This document shows positions 25,397-33,581 of a stretch of DNA of 64,000 nucleotides, piece after piece. The translations under genes were made by a program, and so were the position numbers. Source of the DNA: Mucilaginibacter mali (lineage in GTDB: Bacteria > Bacteroidota > Bacteroidia > Sphingobacteriales > Sphingobacteriaceae); the NCBI RefSeq assembly GCF_013283875.1, contig NZ_CP054139.1:3844001-3908000 (forward strand). Direction: 5' to 3'. Every line of letters begins with the position of its first letter. Positions within the stretch are counted from its first letter, which is position 1. The notes under the pieces are model-generated. The model was not told the origin of the DNA, ran no database searches, and saw only the letters and a program-made list of their open reading frames with translations.

Positions 25397-25430
25397 CTCA
25401 CCCCGACGTTGCTTCGCTCGTCGGGGTGAG
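25397..25430. repeat. Intercistronic hairpin in the ars operon
   Basis: Exact 11-bp stem CTCACCCCGAC / GTCGGGGTGAG with loop GTTGCTTCGCTC. It is related to the large inverted repeat at 47389. Its place in the 70-bp gap before arsC could reduce or uncouple arsC-aqp expression. Confidence 0.6.
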
Positions 25431-25460
25431 TAAAATGAACATTAACACGAAATACACGCA

Positions 25461-25874
25461 ATGAAAAATATATTAGTACTATGCACCGGCAACAGTTGCC
25501 GCAGCCAGATAGCCGAGGGCTATTTACGCTATTTTGCGGGCGACCGCGCCAACATTTATAGCGCCGGGATAGAAACCCATGGCGTTAACCCCAAGGCCAT
25601 CGCCGTAATGGCCGATGACGGCATAGATATCTCCAACCATACGTCAAACAATGTAAATGAATATTTAGGTATTGATTTTGACCTGGTGCTAACCGTTTGC
25701 GATAACGCGCAGGAGAACTGCCCTTACTTCCCTACCCAGGCTAAAAAACTGCACTACAACTTCCCCGATCCGGCCAAAGCTACCGGAACACCAGAGGAAG
25801 TGATGACCGAATTTAAACGGGTGCGTGGTATGATAAAGGATTATTGCCAGGAACTGGTTAATGCGGAACTATAA
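25461..25874 (+). CDS. arsC: Arsenate reductase ArsC, LMW-phosphatase (thioredoxin-coupled) type
   Basis: 137 aa. It has the P-loop C8-TGNS-C13-R and redox cysteines C80 and C87 in VCDNAQENCP, and DPAKATG with D103. All three cysteines of the pI258-type triple-cysteine relay are present, so it should reduce arsenate to arsenite using thioredoxin. The product would be exported or lost through the channel of the next gene. The aquaporin gene starts inside its last codons (14-bp overlap), indicating tight coupling. Confidence 0.95.
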   Translation: MKNILVLCTGNSCRSQIAEGYLRYFAGDRANIYSAGIETHGVNPKAIAVMADDGIDISNHTSNNVNEYLGIDFDLVLTVCDNAQENCPYFPTQAKKLHYNFPDPAKATGTPEEVMTEFKRVRGMIKDYCQELVNAEL

Positions 25875-26520
25875 ACCATTAATAGCCGAATTTACCGGCA
25901 CATTTTGCCTGGTATTTTGCGGGGCAGGCGCGGTGGTGGTTAATCAGCAAACGCATGGCATTATTGGCCATGCAGGTGTATCGGCAGTGTTTGGGTTAAT
26001 TGTTATCGCTATGATCTACAGCTTCGGCAGCGAATCGGGCGCGCATATTAATCCGGCGGTTACTATTGGTTTTATGGCAGCAGGGCTATTTCCACCCAAA
26101 CATGCTTTGTCTTATATTTTAGCACAGGTAGCCGGGGCGATCTTGGCAAGCGCGGCATTAAAAGTATTATTTCCGGCTAATGAGTACCTGGGTAGCACCA
26201 TTCCCGCGGGCAGCGCCTTGCAATCTTTTGTTCTGGAAGTGATCTTAAGTTTTATCCTGATGCTGGTTATCCTGAAAACATCGCAAGGCGCGAAGGAAAC
26301 CGGCACACTCGCCGGCTTAGCCATCGGCGCCACCGTAATGCTGGAGGCCTTATTTGGCGGACCTGTCAGCGGGGCCTCCATGAATCCCGCACGCAGCATT
26401 GGCCCGGCACTGGTATCGGGGCATGTATCAGTTTTATGGATATACCTGATCGCGCCAACACTTGGCATGGGGGCAGCCAGTTATCTATTTCGCCCGTACC
26501 GATCAGCTAATTTGAGTTAG
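25861..26520 (+). CDS. Aquaporin / aquaglyceroporin-like channel, ars-associated
   Basis: 219 aa MIP-family channel with six membrane segments and both NPA motifs (HINPAV 63-68, SMNPARS 173-179). By hand alignment to E. coli AqpZ the selectivity-filter positions are F44, A163, A172 and R178. The water-selective His is Ala, so the pore may be wider. ars operons of some bacteria (e.g. AqpS of Sinorhizobium meliloti) use such a channel for arsenite instead of an Acr3 or ArsB pump. No pump gene is present here. It overlaps arsC by 14 bp. Confidence 0.88.
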   Translation: MRNYKPLIAEFTGTFCLVFCGAGAVVVNQQTHGIIGHAGVSAVFGLIVIAMIYSFGSESGAHINPAVTIGFMAAGLFPPKHALSYILAQVAGAILASAALKVLFPANEYLGSTIPAGSALQSFVLEVILSFILMLVILKTSQGAKETGTLAGLAIGATVMLEALFGGPVSGASMNPARSIGPALVSGHVSVLWIYLIAPTLGMGAASYLFRPYRSANLS

Positions 26521-26528
26521 CTGTATAA

Positions 26529-26777
26529 TTAACATTGGATGTTGCCCATTACAGCAATTAAGCCAATGGCTATTAAGGTTGCCAGTATCGAACCGCAAAG
26601 CATGCCCCAGGTAATGTTTCTATCAATACTGGAGGTTTTTATTGACACCAGTATACTAACCGACAAAAGCAATAAAGGCGGAATGATAATAGCATATAGA
26701 TGACTAAATATACTAACACTTGCCATGCTGCAAGCACTCAATAAAGCCATAAAAACACCTGTATATACGTACCGCAT
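26529..26777 (-). CDS. Small membrane protein, ars-flanking paralogue 2
   Basis: 82 aa with three or four hydrophobic segments: MALLSACSMASVSIF, YAIIIPPLLLLSVSILVSI and LCGSILATLIAIGLIAVMG. It ends in GNIQC. It shares its layout and end with the protein at 24176 and is the other member of the flanking pair. It is convergent with the aquaporin gene (8-bp gap) and lies 30 bp before the metallophosphoesterase stop on the same strand. Function unknown. Confidence 0.7.
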   Translation of the reverse strand: MRYVYTGVFMALLSACSMASVSIFSHLYAIIIPPLLLLSVSILVSIKTSSIDRNITWGMLCGSILATLIAIGLIAVMGNIQC

Positions 26778-26807
26778 ATCCTAAGATATATATTTAGTCC
26801 TCCAAAA

Positions 26808-28094
26808 TTAAACTGTCTCCGGCGATGATTTCAAAGACGAACCCCTCTTCAATGTGATCACCGTAATCTCTGGCCAGATACCCAGCCTGCCCGAAAATGC
26901 CAGGAAGCCAAAGCCGCGGTTGATATACAGGTAACGGTTATGAAATTTGGCTAAACCACCCCAATGCTTGTAACGGTACTGCACCGGGCTCCAGCGCAGG
27001 CCCGCCGCTTCGATACCAAACTGCGCCCCATGGGTATGTCCCGACAGTGTAAGATGGATGTTTGCCGGGTGGGTTTTAACGATCTCCTCCCAATGGGTTG
27101 GGTCGTGCGAGAGCAGGATCTTGAATGCCTTGGGGTCAACACCTTGCAATGCCTTTTCCAGGTCGCCTACTTTTTTAAAGCCGTGGCCCCAGTTTTGCAC
27201 GCCGATCAGCGATATTTTTTCGCCGCCTTTTTCCAGTGTTACGTTCTCGTCCAGCATCAGTTTATAATCCATAGCCCAATGGTTAGCTTTCAACTGCTGC
27301 AGGTTAGCGGCCTTTTCGGCTTCGCTATCCCAATGGATATAATCGCCATAATCGTGATTGCCTAAAATAGAGAATTGCCCAAACGGCGATTTCAACTGGC
27401 GGAAGCGCTCGATATAGGGTTCTATCTCAAAGGCTGCGTTATTCACCAGGTCGCCGGTAAAAACAAACAGATCGCTTTTTTGCGACTGCGCCAGGTTAAT
27501 GCCACGTTGTACCGCCTCGGCGCTATCAAAGCTGCCCGAGTGGATATCCGATAGCTGGGTAATGGTAAAGCCATCAAACGCCTGCGGCAGATCGGCAAAG
27601 TACAGGGTTTCACGATGTACTTTATAATGATATTTCCCGCGCAGTATGGCATACATAAAACCGCTGAACGGTATAGCGGCGATGATCACCGCCAGCTCAC
27701 TGATAAACTTACGGCGCGAGGGGAAGTAACGCTCGCCGGTGTTTTTATTGGTGCCGATATGGTTAAATATCCCCACAAAAAAGCGCGCGATATCGCCAAG
27801 GAACAGCACCAGTATAAATATCAGTTTGGTTACAAAAAAGCTAATGAACAGGCTCAGCATATACTCGTGAAAGGGCCGCATGCCCTGCGCGGTACTGAAG
27901 CTGCCGAACCCACTGATAAACAACACCGTAACACCTACCGATATAATAAGGTAACCATAAAGCACAATGCCCTGCCAACGCTTGGACGACCAGTCTAAGG
28001 TTAAAGTGCGCAGGCCATGGTACACGTACCAATCCATCAGTAAAGTGATGGCAGCTATGATGAGGAAAACTTTTATAAATCCACCGTTATGCAT
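26808..28094 (-). CDS. Membrane-bound calcineurin-like metallophosphoesterase
   Basis: 428 aa. Four hydrophobic segments occur in the first 150 residues. The phosphoesterase domain has the metal motifs QLSDIHSGSF, VFTGDLVNN, ILGNHDYGD, LSHDPTHW and LSGHTHGAQFG. The family includes YkuE-like and DUF-fused phosphodiesterases, some acting on UDP-diacylglucosamine or lipids. The substrate here is unknown. It is probably an integral membrane enzyme. Confidence 0.9.
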   Translation of the reverse strand: MHNGGFIKVFLIIAAITLLMDWYVYHGLRTLTLDWSSKRWQGIVLYGYLIISVGVTVLFISGFGSFSTAQGMRPFHEYMLSLFISFFVTKLIFILVLFLGDIARFFVGIFNHIGTNKNTGERYFPSRRKFISELAVIIAAIPFSGFMYAILRGKYHYKVHRETLYFADLPQAFDGFTITQLSDIHSGSFDSAEAVQRGINLAQSQKSDLFVFTGDLVNNAAFEIEPYIERFRQLKSPFGQFSILGNHDYGDYIHWDSEAEKAANLQQLKANHWAMDYKLMLDENVTLEKGGEKISLIGVQNWGHGFKKVGDLEKALQGVDPKAFKILLSHDPTHWEEIVKTHPANIHLTLSGHTHGAQFGIEAAGLRWSPVQYRYKHWGGLAKFHNRYLYINRGFGFLAFSGRLGIWPEITVITLKRGSSLKSSPETV

Positions 28095-28217
28095 ATATCA
28101 ATTTTGTATGAATGGCACACAAAATAAGGAAACGATTGAATTGTGGAAATTGTCGGGGTAAAAATGACAGAAAAATAGTGAATTGGGTTTTCGTTGGGGT
28201 GATTAACCACCAGTTTA

Positions 28218-28379
28218 TTTAACCACAAAGGGCACAAAGGTTTTTCACAGAGGACACAGAGACTTTTAATAACTCATTTGAGGTTAAAAGGCCACAAAGT
28301 AAAGGTGTAATAGCTGGCTTATTAAAAAATTATCGGAGAGGTTCCCTTTGTGCAAACCTTTATGTTCTTTGTGGTTAAA
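28218..28379. repeat. Family A palindromic repeat, copy 4
   Basis: Longest copy: TTTAACCACAAAGGGCACAA at the left and CTTTATGTTCTTTGTGGTTA at the right. The centre has CACAGAGGACACAGAG and a GGCCACAAAG unit, suggesting an additional internal arm. Confidence 0.75.
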
Positions 28380-28415
28380 CCATCAGCAACAAGGGAATTA
28401 GTAAATTACAACACA

Positions 28416-28444
28416 GCAGGCCGGGTTCGCAAGCACCGGCCCGC
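28416..28444. terminator. GC-rich hairpin in a gene-poor gap
   Basis: GCAGGCCGG and CCGGCCCGC pair with one mismatch around an 11-nt loop. There is no T-run of note, so it is a hairpin or weak terminator. The region 28095-29038 otherwise holds only repeats and no supported gene. Confidence 0.4.
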
Positions 28445-28680
28445 TATGTTTAATTTCAAATCGCTCAGCACTTCATCAATAGTTTAAATAACCTTTGGGG
28501 AAAGGGATATTTAAATCGTTACTTATTTCAGTTAATTAAAAAGGTATTAAACCTAAGGCAAACCTAATGCCAGTGGCTAAAAAGATGCTTTTTAGCTTAT
28601 ATACTGACGATATTATTAACTATTGGGAAATTTTCGCGGTAAGTTTTTACTCAAAATGGGGCGAGTGTTTCCCCATTGCC

Positions 28681-28763
28681 GCGTTAGCGATTGCAGCGGA
28701 TACCGGCCCTGTGGCTAAGGCCACGTGCAGTATGAGCGGAAAGCGCGGGCCGGAGGCAACGCC
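28681..28763 (+). repeat. Family G structured repeat, copy 1
   Basis: Starts GCGTTAGCGATTGCAGCGGA and ends AAGCGCGGGCCGGAGGCAAC plus GCC. Nested stems can form: GCGTT with AACGC, CCGGCCC with GGGCCGG, and GTGGC with GCCAC around TAAG. The homologous copy at 60521-60615 has GCGAT with ATCGC in the outer stem. Confidence 0.7.
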
Positions 28764-28849
28764 ATTATTTCTTAATTCAAATTAGTAATGCGGATGACGA
28801 AACAGTTTAGATAATTGAAAAGCACTGCTACTGCTGCTATCAAGTGTTT

Positions 28850-28920
28850 GTTCCCGTGCTTCTCTCCAACTCCTCGCTCCCGCACGCATGTCAGCCCTGG
28901 CTGTGGGGTTTCCGCTTCGC
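28850..28920 (-). repeat. Family G repeat, degenerate copy 2
   Basis: On the minus strand it carries GCGGAAACCCCACAGCC, GGGCTG, then GAGCGAGGAGTTGGAGAG and AAGCACGGG. These correspond to the core of copies 1 and 3, but the outer stem is lost. It lies 81 bp downstream of copy 1 in opposite orientation. Confidence 0.5.
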
Positions 28921-28950
28921 CCGGGTTTATGTTGAGCGGTTGTGCAATTT

Positions 28951-28988
28951 GCATTTGCATATCTGCACATTTTCATATTTGCACATTC
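28951..28988. repeat. Tandem TTTGCA-type words (family D)
   Basis: GCATTTGCATATCTGCACAT and further TTTGCACATT words; a similar stretch is at 33938-33981. Both are followed by a CTCCC(CC)TTTAGGGG(G)CT(G/T)GGG sequence. Confidence 0.5.
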
Positions 28989-29025
28989 GCTCCCCCTTTA
29001 GGGGGCTGGGGGGGCTAATTTTTCC

Positions 29026-29033
29026 TACTTTTG
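29026..29033 (+). promoter_or_regulatory. -7 promoter box TACTTTTG for the HAD gene
   Basis: Exact TAnnTTTG match ending 5 nt before the ATG at 29039. The upstream longer ORF reading would run through the repeat and the promoter, so ATG 29039 is preferred and the transcript is probably leaderless. Confidence 0.5.
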
Positions 29034-29038
29034 CCGCC

Positions 29039-29677
29039 ATGGCAATTACGCAAAACTTCGATAGTATTATTTTTGATCTGGATGGTACCCTGTGGGATTC
29101 GACAGCTAACGTGGCCCTGGCCTGGCAAACGGCCAAAAGCAAGGTAGATTACGTGAAGGATGACATCACCCAACAAACCGTACGTTCTATTACCGGTATG
29201 GCTTATAATGTGATATTTGATACCCTGTACCCTTATCTTGACGAGGAACGCCGCGAAGAATTTAAAACCCTGTGCGCTAAGCACGAATTGGAGATACTAC
29301 ATAGCAAAGGTGGCGAGTTTTACCCCCAACTGGCCGAAACACTTGCCTACCTGAAAAGCAAGTATCGCCTCTTCATTGTCAGCAATTGCCAGCGCGGCTA
29401 TATCGAAGTGTTTTTAGGTATGGAGGATATGCTGAGCTATTTTGATGGACACCAATGCTACGGCACTAAAGGGCAGCCTAAATATCAAAACATTATGGAT
29501 GTAGTTACCGACTTTAACCTACAGACACCCGTTTACATTGGCGACACCACCGGCGACCGTGATTCGGCGCAAAAGGCAGGCGTGCCATTCATCTTTGCCG
29601 ATTACGGCTTCGGGAAGGTTGATGATGGTTATATTGCCCGTATCAGTCGGTTTGGCGATTTGCAGCAATTGTTGTAA
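29039..29677 (+). CDS. HAD family hydrolase (phosphoglycolate phosphatase-like)
   Basis: 212 aa. Motif I is IIFDLDGTLWDST, motif II the Ser in LFIVSNCQRG, motif III the Lys in GQPKYQN, and motif IV is YIGDTTGDRDSA. It resembles Gph-like and pyrophosphatase PpaX-like enzymes; the substrate is unknown. The start is set by the promoter and by the absence of family similarity before MAITQNFDSI. It is followed by the DUF5686 gene on the same strand after 90 bp. Confidence 0.88.
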   Translation: MAITQNFDSIIFDLDGTLWDSTANVALAWQTAKSKVDYVKDDITQQTVRSITGMAYNVIFDTLYPYLDEERREEFKTLCAKHELEILHSKGGEFYPQLAETLAYLKSKYRLFIVSNCQRGYIEVFLGMEDMLSYFDGHQCYGTKGQPKYQNIMDVVTDFNLQTPVYIGDTTGDRDSAQKAGVPFIFADYGFGKVDDGYIARISRFGDLQQLL

Positions 29678-29767
29678 AAATGTGTTTTAACAACAATTAA
29701 CACTTGTTTTTTGCGTTTGTATGGGGAAAAATCGCATCTTGTAAGCGGTTTGCCCTTATCCAACACA

Positions 29768-32224
29768 ATGAAGAAATTCCTGCTATTAACTGTTGCCTTA
29801 TTTTTTTCAATAAGTCTTTTTGCCCAGCAAAGTGGCGTTAGTGGTTTAATTACCGACGAAGCCGGTCGGCCCGTTCCATTTGTGAGCGTGCACATAAAAG
29901 GCACCACCCGCGGTACATCAGCCAATAGCGAGGGCCGCTACACCCTACCCCTTCCCACCGGCGAATATGAGCTATTATACAAAGCCATCGGTTTTAAGCA
30001 GGGCAGCAAAACCATCACTATTAAAGGCGCCGAAACGGTTAACATCCAACTGAAGACCGAAACCTACGAACTGAAGAACGTAACCATCCGCGCAGGCGCC
30101 GAGGATCCGGCCTATGCCATCATCCGTAAGGCTATTAAAAAACGTAAGGGCTACCTGAACGAGGTAAAGGCCTTTAGCTGCGATGTATATATCAAGGGTT
30201 TGCAAAAATTGCTGGACGCTCCTAAGCGCTTCCTTGGCCGCGATATTAATGAGGTGGCCCGCGAGGCTGGCCTGGATTCTAACCGCCGCGGTATTATTTA
30301 CCTGTCGGAGTCCGAATCGAAATACAGTTTTAAGCGCCCTAACGAAGAGCACGAGGAAATGATCTCATCAAAGGTATCGGGCAATAACCGCGCGTTCAGC
30401 TTTAACCGCGCCAGCGATTTTAAAGTAAACTTTTACGAGAACCTGCTGGATTGGGACGGCCTGAGCAACCGCCCCTTCGTATCGCCCATTGCCGATAACG
30501 CCCTGTTTTACTACAACTATAAATACATGGGCTTCACTACCGAAAACGGCGAGACCATCAACAAGATAAAGGTGATCCCCAAGCGCGCGCACGACCCGGT
30601 TTTCGACGGTTACATCTACATTATTGATGATAGCTGGCGCCTGCACAGTGTGGACCTGTCCATGTCTAAGCGATCCAACATCTTCCTGCTGGATACGCTG
30701 AAGATCAACCAGCAGTTTTTACCGGTTGATAAAAACGCGTGGATGCCATCGTCGGTTAAGTTTGAATTTACGGGCGGCTTCCTGGGCTTCAAGTTTGGCG
30801 GCTATTTTATCGGCATCTTTAAAAATTACGATATCGAACCCGGCTTCGCCAAAAACTCGTTTAACGAGGTGATGCGCATTACCAAAGGCGTCAACAAAAA
30901 GGATTCGACCTATTGGCAAAACTCGCGCCCTATCCCACTAACCGACGAAGAGATCACCGATTACAAGAAAAAGGATAAACTGGCCGCCAGGCGCGAATCG
31001 AAGCCCTACCTCGATTCCATCGACGCGAAACGCAACAAGTTCAATATTGGCAAGCTGATCATCGGCAGTGGCTATTCTCATTACAACCGTTATGACAGGG
31101 AATCGTACCATTTCAATTCATTGAGCCAATCATTATTATTTAATACGGTGGAAGGTTTCGCAATTGATTATGGCGCCGGCTTCAGGAAGCAAATAGACAG
31201 TAATACCAACCGCAATTTAAACTTGGCTGGTAAGATCCGTTATGGCTTCGCCAATCAAAAATGGCATGGCAGCATTTATGGCAATATATCCAACCGCGAG
31301 TTATCATTTAACTGGGCGGCAGGCAGCGATGTGGTAGATATGAACGACCGCCAACCCATATCGCCCTGGTGGAATACCACGCACAGCTTACTGTTTCGCC
31401 AAAATTTCGAGAAACTCTACGATAAGCAATTTGCAAATTTAGGGATAAACACCCGTGTTATCGGCACCTGGACGGCCGGCATCAATGCCGAATATGCCAA
31501 CCGCAAATGGTTGCCTAATGCATCAAACTATAGCATATTTAACCCGGGCAACAGGCAGTACACATCAAACAACCCGCTACAGCCTAATGCCGATGTGCCG
31601 CTTTTTGCCGAAAACCAATCGTTTAAGGTTACGCTGCGCACCAGTTACGATTTTAGCAACAAATACTCCACCTATCCCAACGGCCGCCGTTACGAGCCAT
31701 CCAAATACCCGCGTGTAGATCTGAACTTTACGCACGCGTTTAGCAATGTATTTGGTTCGGATGTGGATTACAGCCTTGTTAATGCCGATATCACCAAAAG
31801 CAATATGAACCTGGGCATGCTGGGCAAAACATCGTTTTACATTGGCGCAGGCAAATTCTTATCAGCCAAAAGCCTGACTTATGTAGATTACCGCCACTTC
31901 TCGGGTAACGAGATCAGGTTTTATACCGCCGATATCAACAAATTCATGCTGCTGGACTACTACACCTACAGCACACCCGACCAGTACCTGGAGGGCCACT
32001 TCGAGCAAAACTTCTCGGGCTTTTTCCTCAACAAGCTACCGCTTATCCGTAAGCTAAAGCTACAGGAGATCGTAGATGTAAACTACCTCACCACCCCTGC
32101 CCTGCATAACTATACCGAACTGGGCTTCGGTGTGCAGTACCTGGGCTTCAGGGTGATGTTTGCCAAATCGTTCAACACAGGCGATAATTTGAGCAATGCG
32201 TTGCGGATTGGGGTGAAGCTTTAA
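29768..32224 (+). CDS. DUF5686 outer-membrane protein with carboxypeptidase-like regulatory domain
   Basis: 818 aa from ATG 29768. That start begins a signal peptide (MKKFLLLTVALFFSISLFA, then Gln-Gln). Residues about 24-110 form a CarboxypepD_reg-like domain (SGLITDEAGRPVPFVSVHIK, GEYELLYKAIGFK). The remainder matches DUF5686: KGYLNEVKAFSCDVYIKGLQ, KVIPKRAHDPVFDGYIYI, and a C-terminal barrel-like region. Family members are outer-membrane beta-barrels of unknown role, probably in surface or transport functions. An upstream in-frame ATG at 29711 lacks a signal peptide. Confidence 0.88.
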   Translation: MKKFLLLTVALFFSISLFAQQSGVSGLITDEAGRPVPFVSVHIKGTTRGTSANSEGRYTLPLPTGEYELLYKAIGFKQGSKTITIKGAETVNIQLKTETYELKNVTIRAGAEDPAYAIIRKAIKKRKGYLNEVKAFSCDVYIKGLQKLLDAPKRFLGRDINEVAREAGLDSNRRGIIYLSESESKYSFKRPNEEHEEMISSKVSGNNRAFSFNRASDFKVNFYENLLDWDGLSNRPFVSPIADNALFYYNYKYMGFTTENGETINKIKVIPKRAHDPVFDGYIYIIDDSWRLHSVDLSMSKRSNIFLLDTLKINQQFLPVDKNAWMPSSVKFEFTGGFLGFKFGGYFIGIFKNYDIEPGFAKNSFNEVMRITKGVNKKDSTYWQNSRPIPLTDEEITDYKKKDKLAARRESKPYLDSIDAKRNKFNIGKLIIGSGYSHYNRYDRESYHFNSLSQSLLFNTVEGFAIDYGAGFRKQIDSNTNRNLNLAGKIRYGFANQKWHGSIYGNISNRELSFNWAAGSDVVDMNDRQPISPWWNTTHSLLFRQNFEKLYDKQFANLGINTRVIGTWTAGINAEYANRKWLPNASNYSIFNPGNRQYTSNNPLQPNADVPLFAENQSFKVTLRTSYDFSNKYSTYPNGRRYEPSKYPRVDLNFTHAFSNVFGSDVDYSLVNADITKSNMNLGMLGKTSFYIGAGKFLSAKSLTYVDYRHFSGNEIRFYTADINKFMLLDYYTYSTPDQYLEGHFEQNFSGFFLNKLPLIRKLKLQEIVDVNYLTTPALHNYTELGFGVQYLGFRVMFAKSFNTGDNLSNALRIGVKL

Positions 32225-32233
32225 ACTCAAGAG

Positions 32234-32342
32234 TTTAACCACAGAGAGCACAGAGATTTTCACAGAGGACACAGAGTTAGGATAATTATAATTTTATCTC
32301 TGTGTCCTCTGTGGTTCTTTCTCTGTGCCCTCCGTGGTTAAA
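32234..32342. repeat. Family A palindromic repeat, copy 5
   Basis: TTTAACCACAGAGAGCACAG at the left and CTCTGTGCCCTCCGTGGTTA at the right, CACAGAG words throughout. It lies between the DUF5686 gene and dapA. Confidence 0.8.
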
Positions 32343-32409
32343 TAATCAGCAGAATCGTGGTTAAATTGCCATCACTTATTCCTATCTTAGCACTCTTTTA
32401 ACATTTGTA

Positions 32410-33306
32410 ATGAACACATTTTACGGGACCGGGGTGGCTATGGTAACCCCTTTTCAGGCAGACGGACAGGTTGATTACGAGGGTTTAACAAACCTCATCA
32501 ACCATTTGATTGACGGCGGCGTGGAGTACTTAGTATCATTAGGTACAACAGGCGAAAGCGCTACTTTAAGTAAGGACGAGAAGAAGAAGGTATTTGAGTT
32601 TACTGCCAAAACCGTAAATAAGCGTGTCAGGTTAATAGCCGGTATTGCCGGTAATAACACTTACGAAGTGGTTGAGCAATTGCGCGCGTTCGATACTACC
32701 GGTTACGATGCCATCCTGTCGGCCAGCCCGCATTATAATAAACCAACGCAGGAAGGTATTTACCAGCACTACCGCGCCCTTGCAGAAAATACACCATTGC
32801 CTATTATTTTATATAACGTACCCAGCCGCACCGGCAGCACCATGAGCGCTACCACCACCCTGCGCCTGGCGAATGATTTTAAAAACATCATTGGTATAAA
32901 AGAGGCTTCGGGCAGCTTTGATATTTTTAACCAGATCATGCGCGATAAACCGGAGGGTTTTATGCTGATATCGGGCGATGACGCGATTACCCTGCCCATG
33001 ATGGCCCTGGGTGCCGTAGGTCATATCTCGGTTGTGGGCAACGCGCTGCCAAGGCAATCGTCGGATATGGTGCGCTTGTGCCTGCAGGGCGATTTTAAGG
33101 CTGCTACCAAACTGCACAGCAGCCTGGTTGAGTTTACCCATCTGATGTTTATTGATGGTAGCCCGGCCGGCGTTAAAACCGCGCTGAAGCAATTAGGCGT
33201 TTGCGGCGATGTGGTACGCTTACCACTGGTGCAGGTGGGCGCCAAAACCGCCGAAGCTATTATTAACGAAACGCAAAAAATATCGGCAGAAAAAATATTT
33301 GCATAA
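32410..33306 (+). CDS. dapA: 4-hydroxy-tetrahydrodipicolinate synthase
   Basis: 298 aa TIM-barrel aldolase, cytosolic. Catalytic residues line up: Schiff-base K164 (IIGIKEASG), Y135 (ILYNVPSRTG) and the T46-T47 pair (LGTTGES). It condenses pyruvate with aspartate semialdehyde in lysine and meso-diaminopimelate synthesis. A -7-like box TATCTTAG is at 32383-32390. A bidirectional terminator follows at 33327. Confidence 0.95.
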   Translation: MNTFYGTGVAMVTPFQADGQVDYEGLTNLINHLIDGGVEYLVSLGTTGESATLSKDEKKKVFEFTAKTVNKRVRLIAGIAGNNTYEVVEQLRAFDTTGYDAILSASPHYNKPTQEGIYQHYRALAENTPLPIILYNVPSRTGSTMSATTTLRLANDFKNIIGIKEASGSFDIFNQIMRDKPEGFMLISGDDAITLPMMALGAVGHISVVGNALPRQSSDMVRLCLQGDFKAATKLHSSLVEFTHLMFIDGSPAGVKTALKQLGVCGDVVRLPLVQVGAKTAEAIINETQKISAEKIFA

Positions 33307-33326
33307 TTGCCGATACCTATAAAGCT

Positions 33327-33363
33327 AAAAAAGCCGGCCCCTAAAACAGAGGCCGGCTTTTCT
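33327..33363. terminator. Bidirectional terminator between dapA and the histone-like gene
   Basis: Stem AAGCCGGCC (33331-33339) with GGCCGGCTT (33351-33359), A-run on the left and T-run on the right. It serves dapA (+) and the Hc1-like gene (-), which converge here. Confidence 0.8.
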
Positions 33364-33388
33364 ATATCATGTAAAGCGTAGTTTAAAA

Positions 33389-33565
33389 CTATTCTTTGTT
33401 TTTAGCTTCCTGTACTTCTAAACGTATGGCTTGTGCCAGGTTTTTCAGTTCCTGCATACCTTTACGCACACGCGTACCGGCAGCGCTGTTGCCTTTGTTG
33501 TAAAATTTTTCGGCATCAGCTTCCAGCGATGCGATCAGGCTCTTCACTTCATTAAATTTTTTCAT
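33389..33565 (-). CDS. Histone H1-like (Hc1-family) DNA-binding protein
   Basis: 58 aa: MKKFNEVKSLIASLEADAEK, then FYNKGNSAAGTRVRKGMQEL and KNLAQAIRLEVQEAKNKE. It matches the short Hc1-like proteins of Bacteroidota, which have a predicted helical hairpin with conserved NKGN.AAGTRVRK. By family it binds DNA and may help condense the nucleoid. It is preceded by a strong Shine-Dalgarno sequence (AAAGGAG), unusual in this phylum. It is too short for many ORF screens. Confidence 0.88.
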   Translation of the reverse strand: MKKFNEVKSLIASLEADAEKFYNKGNSAAGTRVRKGMQELKNLAQAIRLEVQEAKNKE

Positions 33566-33574
33566 TTTAAGTTA

Positions 33575-33581
33575 CTCCTTT
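33575..33581 (-). promoter_or_regulatory. Strong Shine-Dalgarno AAAGGAG
   Basis: On the minus strand AAAGGAG ends 9 nt before the ATG at 33565. Most genes in this window show no such sequence, so this one probably reflects high translation of the histone-like protein. Confidence 0.6.

Noticed and set aside
28567..28785. 72-aa ORF in the gap before the HAD gene
   Set aside because: Its second half lies within the family G repeat and the protein has no signal, motif or promoter; it is probably chance.
28951..28988. Possible simple-sequence phase-variation tract
   Set aside because: The words are not exact tandem repeats and lie upstream of the chosen promoter, so slippage control of the reading frame is unlikely.
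28844..29038. N-terminal extension of the HAD gene
   Set aside because: The extension is encoded by a degenerate family G repeat, family D words and the promoter TACTTTTG; family similarity starts at the ATG at 29039.
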